DNA of 64,000 bases from JAKAGZ01 sp963748105 (GCA_963748105.1 CAVVHP010000004.1:62001-126000); one strand, 5' to 3'. Positions 1-6,922 are shown, numbered from the stretch's first letter. The notes: generated from the letters alone by a model not told the origin. Numbers and translations: made by a program.

Positions 1-709
1 TCAAAATAAAAGCGATTAAATATTCAGCCGAAAACCAGTTCATTAGAAAAGGAAAAAGAGTAAGGGGCACAACCATGGAAAATATAGAGACACTTACTTT
101 GATGGCTTTTTCCTGTCCGTATTTTATTGCCAGTGATTTTGAATTTATCAGCCTGTCACCGCTTATATCTACTGAATCGGCGGCTATTTCTTCACCCAGA
201 TCTATTAAAGCCGCTATTAAGGAAAAAAGCAAGACGATTTTATTAAATGGCAGTCCGACTGATATGCCCCCGTAGATAAAAGTCATTCCTACCGAGAAGC
301 TTACCATAATATTTCCCGGAAGCCCTGTTTTTTTGTATACAGAATTGTAAAAATAACCTATAATGAATAACAAGAATGAACATAGTAGCGCTATTATGCC
401 TAATAAAACACTTAACCCGAGACCAATGACCAGCAGGACCATTGATAATACTAAAGTCTCTGAACTAGTAACGAGTCCGGATGGGATTGGTCGTTCCGGT
501 GAATTTATTTTATCCGTTTCAACATCGAAGTAATCATTTAATACTAATATTGAAGCAGAGATAAAAAACATGGAGAAAAATCCAAATGCAGTTTCAGGAA
601 CAGATGCGAATTTACCCAGCGCCAGTAATTGCCCCATAACTACGCATATACCGGCGGAGAAGGGAAGCTCAAAACGTAATAACCTGAAAAGACTCTTAAT
701 TTTTCTCAT
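1..709 (-). CDS. UbiA-family prenyltransferase (3' end outside window)
   Basis: The minus-strand reading frame opens at ATG 709 and stays open to the window edge, so the C-terminus is missing. It encodes a polytopic membrane protein with the UbiA signature NDYFDVETDKINSPERP at about residues 58-74 (the Asp-rich NDxxDxxxD motif that binds Mg-prenyl diphosphate) and a second Asp-rich stretch near residue 170 (DLGEEIAADSVD). UbiA enzymes attach prenyl chains to aromatic acceptors, as in menaquinone, heme O or chlorophyll synthesis; some bacterial members make archaeal-type lipids. The acceptor cannot be told from the sequence. The gene is on the same strand as the cassette-like genes upstream of it and probably marks the chromosomal border of that block. 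Confidence 0.8.
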   Translation of the reverse strand, partial: MRKIKSLFRLLRFELPFSAGICVVMGQLLALGKFASVPETAFGFFSMFFISASILVLNDYFDVETDKINSPERPIPSGLVTSSETLVLSMVLLVIGLGLSVLLGIIALLCSFLLFIIGYFYNSVYKKTGLPGNIMVSFSVGMTFIYGGISVGLPFNKIVLLFSLIAALIDLGEEIAADSVDISGDRLINSKSLAIKYGQEKAIKVSVSIFSMVVPLTLFPFLMNWFSAEYLIAFIL

Positions 710-741
710 ACGAAAGGCAAAATATTAAACGGTAAAAACAA

Positions 742-803
742 AAGCTAACGTGCTCACTGCCTTCCCAGCTTGCCCCGCTCTACGGGGCGTCCGCTTAATT
801 GGC
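742..803 (-). other. possible degenerate attC-like site
   Basis: On the minus strand, after the GNAT gene, AGCCAAT is followed by TAAGCGGACGCC, a GC hairpin (CCCCG / CGGGG, 773-787) and finally GTTAGCT. The outer boxes pair imperfectly (5 of 7), and ACGCC can pair with GGCAGT with one bulged A, which is the attC layout (R'', L'', loop, L', R'). The outer boxes deviate from RYYYAAC/GTTRRRY, so it could equally be a simple transcription terminator for the GNAT gene. Confidence 0.3.
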
Positions 804-859
804 TGTTTGTAATGATTCTTTATAATAAATTTTGATCAAATCTATAAATTCATCTTATT

Positions 860-1393
860 TTATTTTCGCTGTAAATATTCCTTTGCTGTTAATAAATACG
901 AAGGATGATTTAAACCCGTCGGTGGATAAAATTCATCATGTGTATAACGAAATCCTAATTTTGAAAGTAAATTATAGGAAGATTTATTCATGGGATTATG
1001 ACCGGCAAAAAGAGCATTAACTTTTAATTCGTTAAATGCATATTCCATGACTTTATATAATGCTTCTGTGGCAAATCCTTTTCTCCAGTAATCCGGAAGA
1101 ATGTGTACACCAATTTCATTTATTCTTTTATTTACATTATAAGGTCTGAGGCCACAGCATCCAATATTTTGATTATTGTTGAGTAAAAAAACAGGCCAAT
1201 ATTGAATACCAAAAGTTTTTTCGGTTTCAATTTCCTTTTCGAATTTCTCCAATATTTGATCTTCACTTAATTTCCCGCGCGAATCAATAAATCTGGATAC
1301 TTCATGATTCCCCCATAATCTTTTCGCATAATGAAAATCATTATGTGCCCATATACGAAATCCTAATCTTCTTGATGAAAGAAAATATTCCAT
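860..1393 (-). CDS. GNAT N-acetyltransferase, RimJ/RimL type
   Basis: A 177-residue protein of the GNAT acetyltransferase_3 group, which transfers acetyl from acetyl-CoA to an amine (protein N-terminus, antibiotic or small metabolite). The acetyl-CoA pyrophosphate loop is visible as RKGFATEA near residue 103, followed by the helix AFNELKVNALFAGHNPMNKSS and the typical C-terminal SYNLLSKLGFRY strand. Its length is normal for the family. It lies 8 bp downstream of a small membrane protein gene on the same strand, so both probably share one transcript. GNAT genes are frequent cargo of integron cassettes. The substrate is unknown. Confidence 0.85.
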   Translation of the reverse strand: MEYFLSSRRLGFRIWAHNDFHYAKRLWGNHEVSRFIDSRGKLSEDQILEKFEKEIETEKTFGIQYWPVFLLNNNQNIGCCGLRPYNVNKRINEIGVHILPDYWRKGFATEALYKVMEYAFNELKVNALFAGHNPMNKSSYNLLSKLGFRYTHDEFYPPTGLNHPSYLLTAKEYLQRK

Positions 1394-1401
1394 ACTTTTT
1401 A

Positions 1402-1794
1402 CTAAAATTTATATCCAAAGAAGAAAAGAAATATTGTACAAATTAAAACACAAAACCCTATATAAAGTATTGTAAAATTTTTTATCCGTTTTGTTACTTC
1501 GTTCTTTCTAAAATATATGATTATCTCCTCCCAGTTGTTATATACAAAAAAGTAAATTTGATTTACAACTAATAATATTAAAAACATTACCCCAAACAAT
1601 ATGAATGTAAAACTTGTGGTAAAACTCATTTCAAAATTATAAATACCTAGAGCACTTAATATTTTTAAAACCTGGTAAAATATTGAAAAAGGGAATATTG
1701 ATAAAATTATTGTAGCGGTTACTTGCGATACAAATGGATCAATCATTTTGCTGATCCATTTATAAACTTTAAAGTAAATATAATCGTATAACAT
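1402..1794 (-). CDS. hypothetical membrane protein, three hydrophobic segments
   Basis: A 130-residue AT-rich gene that I do not recognise. The protein has hydrophobic stretches at about residues 26-50, 58-86 and 108-128 with basic, aromatic-rich linkers (YFRKNEVTKRIK), so it is probably an inner-membrane protein. The ATG at 1794 follows AAAGAAA in place of a clear Shine-Dalgarno site. It lies immediately upstream of the acetyltransferase (8 bp gap) and they may form one cassette. Small membrane proteins without homologues are common in cassette arrays; no function can be assigned. Confidence 0.55.
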   Translation of the reverse strand: MLYDYIYFKVYKWISKMIDPFVSQVTATIILSIFPFSIFYQVLKILSALGIYNFEMSFTTSFTFILFGVMFLILLVVNQIYFFVYNNWEEIIIYFRKNEVTKRIKNFTILYIGFCVLICTIFLFFFGYKF

Positions 1795-1831
1795 TTTCTT
1801 TGCTTTTTGGGTGTATAACTATTACTTATAC

Positions 1832-1977
1832 GTCCTTATCAGAATGATTCCTACTATCAATCCAATCAAAGCGCCAATAACAGATCCGTATACAGCCCCC
1901 ATTCCGATAGACCCAAATGCTGAATTGAAAAAGCTGTCTGTGTTGAGCGGCTTGTTATAAGCACTTTTAAATTTATT
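1832..1977 (-). pseudogene. C-terminal relic of a glycine-rich membrane protein
   Basis: An open minus-strand frame of 48 codons without a plausible start codon at its head. It ends in the pattern SAFGSIGMGAVYGSVIG followed by ALIGLIVGIILIRTYK and TAA, a glycine-rich transmembrane hairpin typical of a genuine C-terminus. The frame overlaps TATAACAAGCCGCTCAA (1943-1959), which resembles the first half of an attC site, so the gene may have been truncated by cassette recombination. An internal ATG would give a 28-residue peptide. Confidence 0.35.
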
Positions 1978-2075
1978 TTACCATATCTCAATGACTAGTA
2001 TAAGCAATAGTTTTAATGCTGTGTATACATTGTTGTAGGAGGTTATTTATAGTCAAAGGAAATTACGGCAATAGT

Positions 2076-2981
2076 TTATTTGTTAACGGTAAAATTGAAT
2101 ACATCAGGTCTCGCATAATGCCCAACTACATCAAACCTGCGTTTTGCAGCAATGATTTCATTCAAATCGATATCTGCGTATAGAATACATTCTTTTGAAT
2201 CTATAGGACCAGAAATTATTTTGCCTTTTGGATTAATAATACAACTCTGCCCTTTACTTATCCATTCTTTCCCTTTTGAGTATATCGTTTTTAATTCTTC
2301 TGGTAAATCATCTATATGTAAGGTCATACAGTTGCTTATAACAAATAAGCCGCCTTCTCTTGCAATATGCCGCATACTTTCCAACCAGTCGTCACCTTTA
2401 TCCCAGGTTGGAGAAGCAAGTATTTGAGCTCCAGATTCATAAATTGCATTTCTTGCCAAAGGCATAAAATTTTCCCAACATATTAGACCACCAATTTTCC
2501 CAGCGGATGTGTCATAGGATTTAAGTGTACTGCCATTTCCTTGTGCCCATATTAACCTTTCACAATTTGTGGGCATTAATTTTCTATGTTTCCCAAGTAT
2601 TTCACCAGCATCATCTATAAAAAGAATTGTGTTATAAAGGCTGGAATTACTAGTCTCGGAGTTTCGTTCGTTCATCCCCATTACTACATTAATATTTGCT
2701 GACTTTGCCGCTTCAGAAAGTCTTTTAGTTGTATTGTCGGGAATTGATACCGCATTCTCTACTAACTTTACATATAGATTGTTTAGTTGCTCAGTTTGGT
2801 TGGCAGGGATAGACCATACCCAATCCGGATAACCGGAAATAAACGCTTCGGGAAATACAATTAACTTTGCTCCATTTTTTCCGGCATCTAAAATAGCTGA
2901 ACATGCTTTGTCAACCGTTTTTTCTTTGTTTAAAAATACTGGTGTAAGTTGGGCTGCTGCTATTTTTGTTTTTTTAATCAT
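2076..2981 (-). CDS. nitrilase / carbon-nitrogen hydrolase
   Basis: A 301-residue member of the C-N hydrolase superfamily. The Glu-Lys-Cys triad is intact: E45 in FPEAF, K134 in KHRKLMPT and C168 in GGLICWENF. The CWENxMP context and the HRKLxPTxxERLIW segment are those of branch 1 (true nitrilases, nitrile to carboxylic acid plus ammonia) rather than amidases. It is shorter than most nitrilases (about 330-350 residues), mainly at the C-terminus. It is cytoplasmic, with no signal peptide. It sits between attC-like sites in a minus-strand array and may be cassette cargo. Specificity (aliphatic, aryl or cyanide-type) cannot be decided. Confidence 0.9.
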   Translation of the reverse strand: MIKKTKIAAAQLTPVFLNKEKTVDKACSAILDAGKNGAKLIVFPEAFISGYPDWVWSIPANQTEQLNNLYVKLVENAVSIPDNTTKRLSEAAKSANINVVMGMNERNSETSNSSLYNTILFIDDAGEILGKHRKLMPTNCERLIWAQGNGSTLKSYDTSAGKIGGLICWENFMPLARNAIYESGAQILASPTWDKGDDWLESMRHIAREGGLFVISNCMTLHIDDLPEELKTIYSKGKEWISKGQSCIINPKGKIISGPIDSKECILYADIDLNEIIAAKRRFDVVGHYARPDVFNFTVNK

Positions 2982-3096
2982 GTTGTTCCCTTTATTTTAA
3001 TTGTCTGAAATATGATTTTTAAAGTATTCCAAATCACATAGATTAAAACCATGTTCAAAGAAAGCTCTCTCTTGTTTTTTAACTCCTTAAACAAAT

Positions 3097-3168
3097 CTAC
3101 GCCTTTTTCACTTGAGCTATAGCAGTGAAAGAGATAAATACTAAAATTAAAATGATTATTTGTCTCAT
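3097..3168 (-). pseudogene. 23-codon signal-peptide fragment
   Basis: A minus-strand ATG at 3168, preceded by GGGAGAG (good Shine-Dalgarno), starts MRQIIILILVFISFTAIAQ, a complete Sec signal peptide, then VKKA and TAG. A different frame just downstream ends in EHGFNLCDLEYFKNHISDN, which looks like a protein C-terminus. I read this as the remains of a small secreted protein whose body was deleted or frameshifted. It lies about 115 bp upstream of the nitrilase start. Confidence 0.35.
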
Positions 3169-3494
3169 TGATTTTTCTCTCCCTTTAAATGTTGCCTAAT
3201 ATATATTTATGTAACCAACGGCGTTGCAAATAACCGGCGCCCCAGCACCACAATGCTGATTAAAAAGACAACGCCAATAATTTAGCAACCGGTCTGTAAA
3301 TTCAACCGTACAAGCCGGTTGCAACAATTTAGTTTAATACGTTACTGCCGAACAGCAACCGTACATTTTTCAATAGACCCAATAACCGCAGCAATGCCGC
3401 TTTGAAAAAGGCGTCCGGTTGATTTGCAGGATATTTCCAAAAAGTAAAAAGTTAATATTATCTTTATCCCAATATTTAACTTTTGGAGGTATCC

Positions 3495-4511
3495 ATGTAT
3501 TACTCCGGAATCGATCAGCATAAACTTTTTTCTTACATCACTACTGTTGATACCGATGGTAAAATCGTTAAAGAAGCAAAACTTATCAATAACAATTTTG
3601 AGATCGTTAATTATTTCAACTCTCTCGGTAAAGATCATTCAGCCACTGTAGAAACTACCGGGGGCTGGTACTGGATGAATGATCTTCTTTGCTCTATTGG
3701 TATTGACCTAAAGCTTGCTCACGCTAAATACCTTAAAGCTATATCTTATGCCAAAGTTAAAACAGATAAAGTTGATTCCAACATACTTGCTCAACTTCTA
3801 CGCCTGGACTTTATTCCTGAAGCCTATAAAATACCTGATGATGTCCGCAATCTTCGAGATACGCTTAGAGCCAGGTTAAGATTGTCAGTAAAGAGAACCA
3901 GCTGCCTGAACTTTATGCACCGTATGTTAGAGAAGTTTAATATCTCCGATCCAGTGCTGCTCAATAAATTCTACAGACTTCAGTATCAACAGTTTGATAT
4001 TCAGTCAAAATTACTCAAAGAACAAATGCTTACTCTTGAAAAATCTCTTTATCCATCGTTAATACCAAATGAAGACATTCAACGCTTACTCTGGATTCCG
4101 GGCATTGGTAAAATGAATGCCTTCACCATTTTGCTCGAAGTTGGTGATATAAATCGTTTTCCAACAGAGAAGAACTTTTTTTCTTACTGTCGTCTTGTCC
4201 CTTCTGCCCGGAACTCTGCAGGTAAGACAAAACAACGCTCATCCAAAGACGGCAACAGATACCTTAAAATCGTTTTCTCTGACGCTGCTGTTCACGCCCT
4301 GCAATACTACCCGGTTATTAAGAGATACCACAGCTCAAAGCTCAGGAAAAAGAAAAAACAGGTTGCTAAAGCAATCATCTTAAAAGAAATTGCCCGAATA
4401 GTTTATCACGTACTTAAAGACAAAACAAATTTTAATAACCAGTTCAAAGGCAAAGAATTAGAGCATAAGAAGTCTGTTCAATGGCCGCGCATCACAAGCC
4501 CCGACGTCTAA
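3495..4511 (+). CDS. IS110/IS1111-family transposase (DEDD recombinase)
   Basis: A 338-residue recombinase. The N-terminal RuvC-like DEDD domain shows D7 (GIDQH), E53 (VETTG), D91 and D94 (KTDKVDSN). The C-terminal transposase_20 domain has the helix-hairpin-like WIPGIGKMNAFTILLEVGD and the serine region SARNSAGKT with S241 as the probable catalytic serine. I chose ATG 3495 because GGAGG sits 5 nt upstream; a TTG at 3483 in the same frame lies before the ribosome site. Members of this family insert by RNA-guided recombination using a structured RNA from the non-coding end of the element. No frameshift is present. Confidence 0.93.
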   Translation: MYYSGIDQHKLFSYITTVDTDGKIVKEAKLINNNFEIVNYFNSLGKDHSATVETTGGWYWMNDLLCSIGIDLKLAHAKYLKAISYAKVKTDKVDSNILAQLLRLDFIPEAYKIPDDVRNLRDTLRARLRLSVKRTSCLNFMHRMLEKFNISDPVLLNKFYRLQYQQFDIQSKLLKEQMLTLEKSLYPSLIPNEDIQRLLWIPGIGKMNAFTILLEVGDINRFPTEKNFFSYCRLVPSARNSAGKTKQRSSKDGNRYLKIVFSDAAVHALQYYPVIKRYHSSKLRKKKKQVAKAIILKEIARIVYHVLKDKTNFNNQFKGKELEHKKSVQWPRITSPDV

Positions 4512-4702
4512 CTAGTCGCTTAGCAAGACTCTCCGTGCTGGAATGGGAAGTGATGCGTCAGCCTAAAATATATCTGGGATATTTTAAGCCCCTTAAGCGG
4601 TTTGGTTGCCTGTCCGGTTAACCTTTGCGATATAGAAAAGGCTATCAGTTTATAATTCAATGAACTTTTTTAAGATAATTATCTAATTAAATAAATACGC
4701 CC
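4512..4702 (+). ncRNA. putative bridge RNA / seekRNA of the IS1111-like element
   Basis: The region after the transposase stop has no reading frame but has structure. An 8-bp hairpin TAAAATAT/ATATTTTA lies at 4564-4586. Directly after it, 4593-4610 (ttaagcggtttggttgcc) matches 17 of 18 bases of the right insertion junction at 4721-4738, and 4612-4619 (gtccggtt), with a following tttgc at 4624-4628, matches the left flank at 3413-3420 and 3423-3427. Two adjacent blocks matching the two sides of the target are what a target-binding loop of a bridge or seekRNA should contain. The RNA's exact ends, promoter and donor-guide segments cannot be read directly; expression is not shown. Confidence 0.6.
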
Positions 4703-4728
4703 TATTGACTTTTTACTTCTTTAAGCGG

Positions 4729-5157
4729 TTAGGTTGCCCTTTTTAATTCAACCAATGGTAACAACCGGGAATCTTCTAACGCAGCAGTTCGATGACCGAT
4801 ACCTTCTAAATATTTTCGGTGAGATGCAAATGACATAAAATCAGTTAAAGATTTCTGTTTTATTAGCATTGCCATATCCCAGTGATCTTCTTCAGGACCA
4901 ATCAGATAAGGTCCACCTTCTCCTAAAAACATTATACCTCCCCCAGTAGCTTCAAGAATTGGTAATGTGTGGTCAATATATTTTTGATATGCTAATCTAC
5001 CAGAAATTGGTTCTGGTGGCATAAGTTCAGGATTGAGAGAATAGTCTGCTATTTCTCGAAACCGTAAAAGATTTAACATTACAATTTCGCCCTTTATTTC
5101 ACGCCCAAAGAGTGCGGCTCCCGCTTTTTGAGTCGGCTCTAAATATTTTTTACTCAT
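4729..5157 (-). CDS. DUF1330-family protein in an integron-type gene cassette
   Basis: A 142-residue soluble protein resembling DUF1330 / dimeric ferredoxin-like alpha-beta barrel proteins. Visible segments include KGEIVMLNLLRFREIADYS, EPISGRLAYQKYIDHTLPILEATGG and DFMSFASHRKYLEGIGHRTAALEDSRLLPL. Such proteins are thought to be small monooxygenase-like or regulatory folds; the biochemical role is unknown. The gene is flanked by a perfect inverted repeat of 10 bp (4729-4738 and 5191-5200) that contains the core sites GTTAGGT/ACCTAAC, the arrangement of an integron cassette with its start about 35 bp after the core site and its stop inside R''. Confidence 0.7.
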   Translation of the reverse strand: MSKKYLEPTQKAGAALFGREIKGEIVMLNLLRFREIADYSLNPELMPPEPISGRLAYQKYIDHTLPILEATGGGIMFLGEGGPYLIGPEEDHWDMAMLIKQKSLTDFMSFASHRKYLEGIGHRTAALEDSRLLPLVELKRAT

Positions 5158-5190
5158 TATATACCTTTGATTAGTTTTCTGTTTTTTGAA

Positions 5191-5230
5191 GCAACCTAAC
5201 TGTTACTTTTACTGCGTTAGTTAATTGCCT
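5191..5230 (-). other. cassette core site, possible attI or attC 3' end
   Basis: On the minus strand the core site GTTAGGT (5194-5200) is preceded by TAAAAGTAACA and by an inverted imperfect copy AACTAAC (5216-5222). The layout of one strong core site plus a weak inverted one, with TAAAA-type sequence between, resembles an attI site. An attC end is the alternative. No integrase gene follows on the plus strand up to 5713, where it would be expected for a complete integron. Confidence 0.4.
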
Positions 5231-5712
5231 CAATTGCATGCTATACCGCTATTAATTCGTGTATAACACACGCGAGGCTGTTATTATTTATTGTAACTTA
5301 TTTAATTACAATAAGTTACAAGTTATCTTTTTTAATGCTTCTCGTTATTCCCGCTGAAAATTCTCAAATAACCCGGGTTAGTCCAGTGGACTCTTTACCG
5401 AAATACCCAGGTTCTTTTCCCCCGTTATTTTTGCAAAATCCGGCTTTTGGTGGTGATATGCAAGAAATTATTGAAACAATTTATTTAAAGGTCGTCCGGC
5501 TTCGCCGCGACTTGCCCGCAGTTCCTCAGTTGTAAGCATTCAGTGGCCAGAATTCAGAGGCCGTTAACAGGGAATAAGTACACGGAATACGCATTTATGG
5601 CACTAATTGCTTATAGCTACTTACAGCAGGATTTGTTAAATTAAATCAACATAACTCTGCACTATTTGCGTGTTACATTGATCCGGATTAAAAAATTTCA
5701 GGGGGTAGGACA
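5231..5712. other. intergenic region at the border of the cassette block
   Basis: About 480 bp without a credible gene. It contains a perfect 10-bp inverted repeat, ttgtaactta at 5291-5300 and taagttacaa at 5312-5321 with an 11-nt spacer; this could be an operator, a relic element end or a terminator (a T-rich run follows at 5326-5336). The frame at 5335-5535 has no coding character. The end of the stretch serves as leader for the gene at 5713, with GGGGG(T)AGGA as ribosome site. Confidence 0.5.
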
Positions 5713-6738
5713 ATGAAAGCTCGAGCAATTATTCCAATCTTATTATTATTCACTTTATCTCTTTTACTTTTAAATAAAACCAGCGCGCAGGAATTTAAAG
5801 ACCAGCTAACTCCACAGGAACTTTTGGATAATATTATCACAAAAGATTTTAAAAAGGAAACCGCTCGGAAAGGTATTACCGGTGTATCACTGGTGCAGCA
5901 TCTTTATAAATTCGGAAGCGCCGAGGAAAAGGGGCTAAAAATGTTCGAAACCAGTTTTGACAGCAAAGGAAACCTGGTGCAGCTCGTATTATTTGAAACG
6001 GACGGGGCGATTAAAAGCAAGGAAACATATCAGCTCGATACAAAAGGGAACCGGACAGAATTAATCCTTTACGATTCCGAGGGAAATATCGGGAAAAAGG
6101 AAACTTTTAAATATAACGGCAATAATCAAATGACCGATCATCTGGTATACGGCGGAGGCGGCGACCTGGAAAAAAAGGTTACCTACCGCTATTCAGGCGG
6201 GCACCTTACCGATGAAGCGATATACAACCCTGACGGTGAACTGGCGGAAAAATATATTTACACGTATGCCGGCGATAAACTCATGGGGAAAGTAAAATAT
6301 AATACAAGCGGGGAAGTTGAAGAAAAGACTGTTTGTGAATACTTTAGCAACGGGAAACTAAAAAACGAAACACATTCCGATCGGGAAGGCTCCGTTGTTC
6401 AGAAATTTGTCTATAAACTTGACGATAAAGGAAATATCTCCGAGAAATCCGAATTCGGTACTGACGGTGAATTAATGGGGAAGGAAATCTACACCTACAA
6501 CCCAAAAAATAATTTAACAGAAATAAAATTTTATGAAATGGAAGGCGCTCCAGTAAAAAGAATAGTTTATACTTATGATAATGGTTCTAAAAAATCAGAA
6601 ACAGAATACGGTGAAGAGGGGAAGCAGGTAAGCAAATTTATTTATACCTATAACAGCGGCAGTTTAAATGCGATTACAAGCATGAACCTGTTGAATGAAC
6701 CGGAATATGAGTTAAGATATAATTACGAATTTAAATAA
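5713..6738 (+). CDS. secreted protein with YD-like tandem repeats
   Basis: A 341-residue protein with a signal peptide (residues 1-25, ending NKTSAQ). From about residue 70 to the end it is built of roughly 23-24-residue units of the form xxxYTYdxxGnlxekxxYdxdGel, about ten copies, each with a conserved Tyr and a GxL/Gxx turn. The pattern is like the YD/RHS or MORN-like repeats that form beta-hairpin sheets in surface proteins. No enzymatic domain is visible. It stands alone between the cassette block and an MFS gene on the other strand. Exported, probably periplasmic or surface attached; function unknown. Confidence 0.75.
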   Translation: MKARAIIPILLLFTLSLLLLNKTSAQEFKDQLTPQELLDNIITKDFKKETARKGITGVSLVQHLYKFGSAEEKGLKMFETSFDSKGNLVQLVLFETDGAIKSKETYQLDTKGNRTELILYDSEGNIGKKETFKYNGNNQMTDHLVYGGGGDLEKKVTYRYSGGHLTDEAIYNPDGELAEKYIYTYAGDKLMGKVKYNTSGEVEEKTVCEYFSNGKLKNETHSDREGSVVQKFVYKLDDKGNISEKSEFGTDGELMGKEIYTYNPKNNLTEIKFYEMEGAPVKRIVYTYDNGSKKSETEYGEEGKQVSKFIYTYNSGSLNAITSMNLLNEPEYELRYNYEFK

Positions 6739-6790
6739 ATTGAAAATATTTCCGGTCTTCCGGTTTCATATATAAAATTGTTTTGAGTAT

Positions 6791-6876
6791 GTTATCCTGA
6801 ATTTATTTCAGGATCTTCAATAATTTTATAGATCCCAAAACAAGCCTGTCCGCCGGCAGGCAGGCTCGGGATGACA
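6791..6876. repeat. intergenic palindromic repeat (two adjacent hairpins)
   Basis: The first hairpin, 6791-6816, is a near-perfect palindrome with arms ATCCTGAA / TTCAGGAT. Related 26-bp palindromes occur at 44471-44496 and 52404-52429. The second, 6831-6876, has arms GATCCC...GGGATGAC around a GC-rich core (tccgccggcaggcagg). They lie between convergent genes and could also stop transcription, though neither has a strong T-run. REP-like family; see findings. Confidence 0.6.
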
Positions 6877-6922
6877 AACTATTAACTCAGGTCACAACCG
6901 AATGATATAATTGTTAAAGTTT

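Larger units (their letters stand above)
3432..4724 (+). mobile_element. IS110-family (IS1111-like) insertion sequence, about 1.29 kb
   Basis: One transposase gene lies between a short left end and a long non-coding right end. Subterminal inverted repeats match at 17 of 19 positions: 3439-3457 and, inverted, 4703-4721. Subterminal rather than terminal repeats are a feature of the IS1111 group, and the exact ends (3432 and 4724) are set by analogy with the 7-bp and 3-bp overhangs of that group. There is no obvious target duplication. The element sits inside an attC site, the target class of known IS1111-attC elements. Apart from this it looks intact: full-length transposase, good ribosome site, both repeats. 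Confidence 0.8.
3213..4737 (-). other. integron attC site interrupted by the insertion sequence
   Basis: If the element at 3432-4724 is removed, the minus strand after the DUF1330 stop reads as a foldable attC. R'' is ACCTAAC (4729-4735) and R' is GTTGGTT (3213-3219). An unpaired spacer follows, then TGCAAAT (3422-3428) pairs with ATTTGCA (3225-3231), AACCGG (3415-3420) with CCGGTT (3232-3237) and CGCC (3410-3413) with GGCG (3238-3241), leaving single bulged bases at 3414 and 3421 on one arm only. This one-sided bulging is the hallmark of attC sites. The terminal loop is long (about 170 nt) and holds an extra 8-bp inverted repeat (3285-3292 / 3315-3322). The DUF1330 stop codon TAA is part of the R'' box. 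Confidence 0.6.

Noticed and set aside
772..788. GC hairpin after the GNAT gene as an ordinary terminator only
   Set aside because: Kept as an open alternative: it has no T-run on either strand, so the attC-like reading was preferred at low confidence.
1822..1962. Complete attC site formed by TATAAC (1954-1959) and GTTATA (1822-1827)
   Set aside because: The outer boxes pair, but the L-boxes between them do not, and the interval is better read as coding.
3342..3638. Minus-strand frame across the left end of the insertion sequence
   Set aside because: It overlaps the transposase in antisense and crosses the element border; no start site or domain.
5335..5535. 66-residue plus-strand frame in the region where an integron integrase could be expected
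   Set aside because: No integrase similarity, no ribosome site, low-complexity composition.
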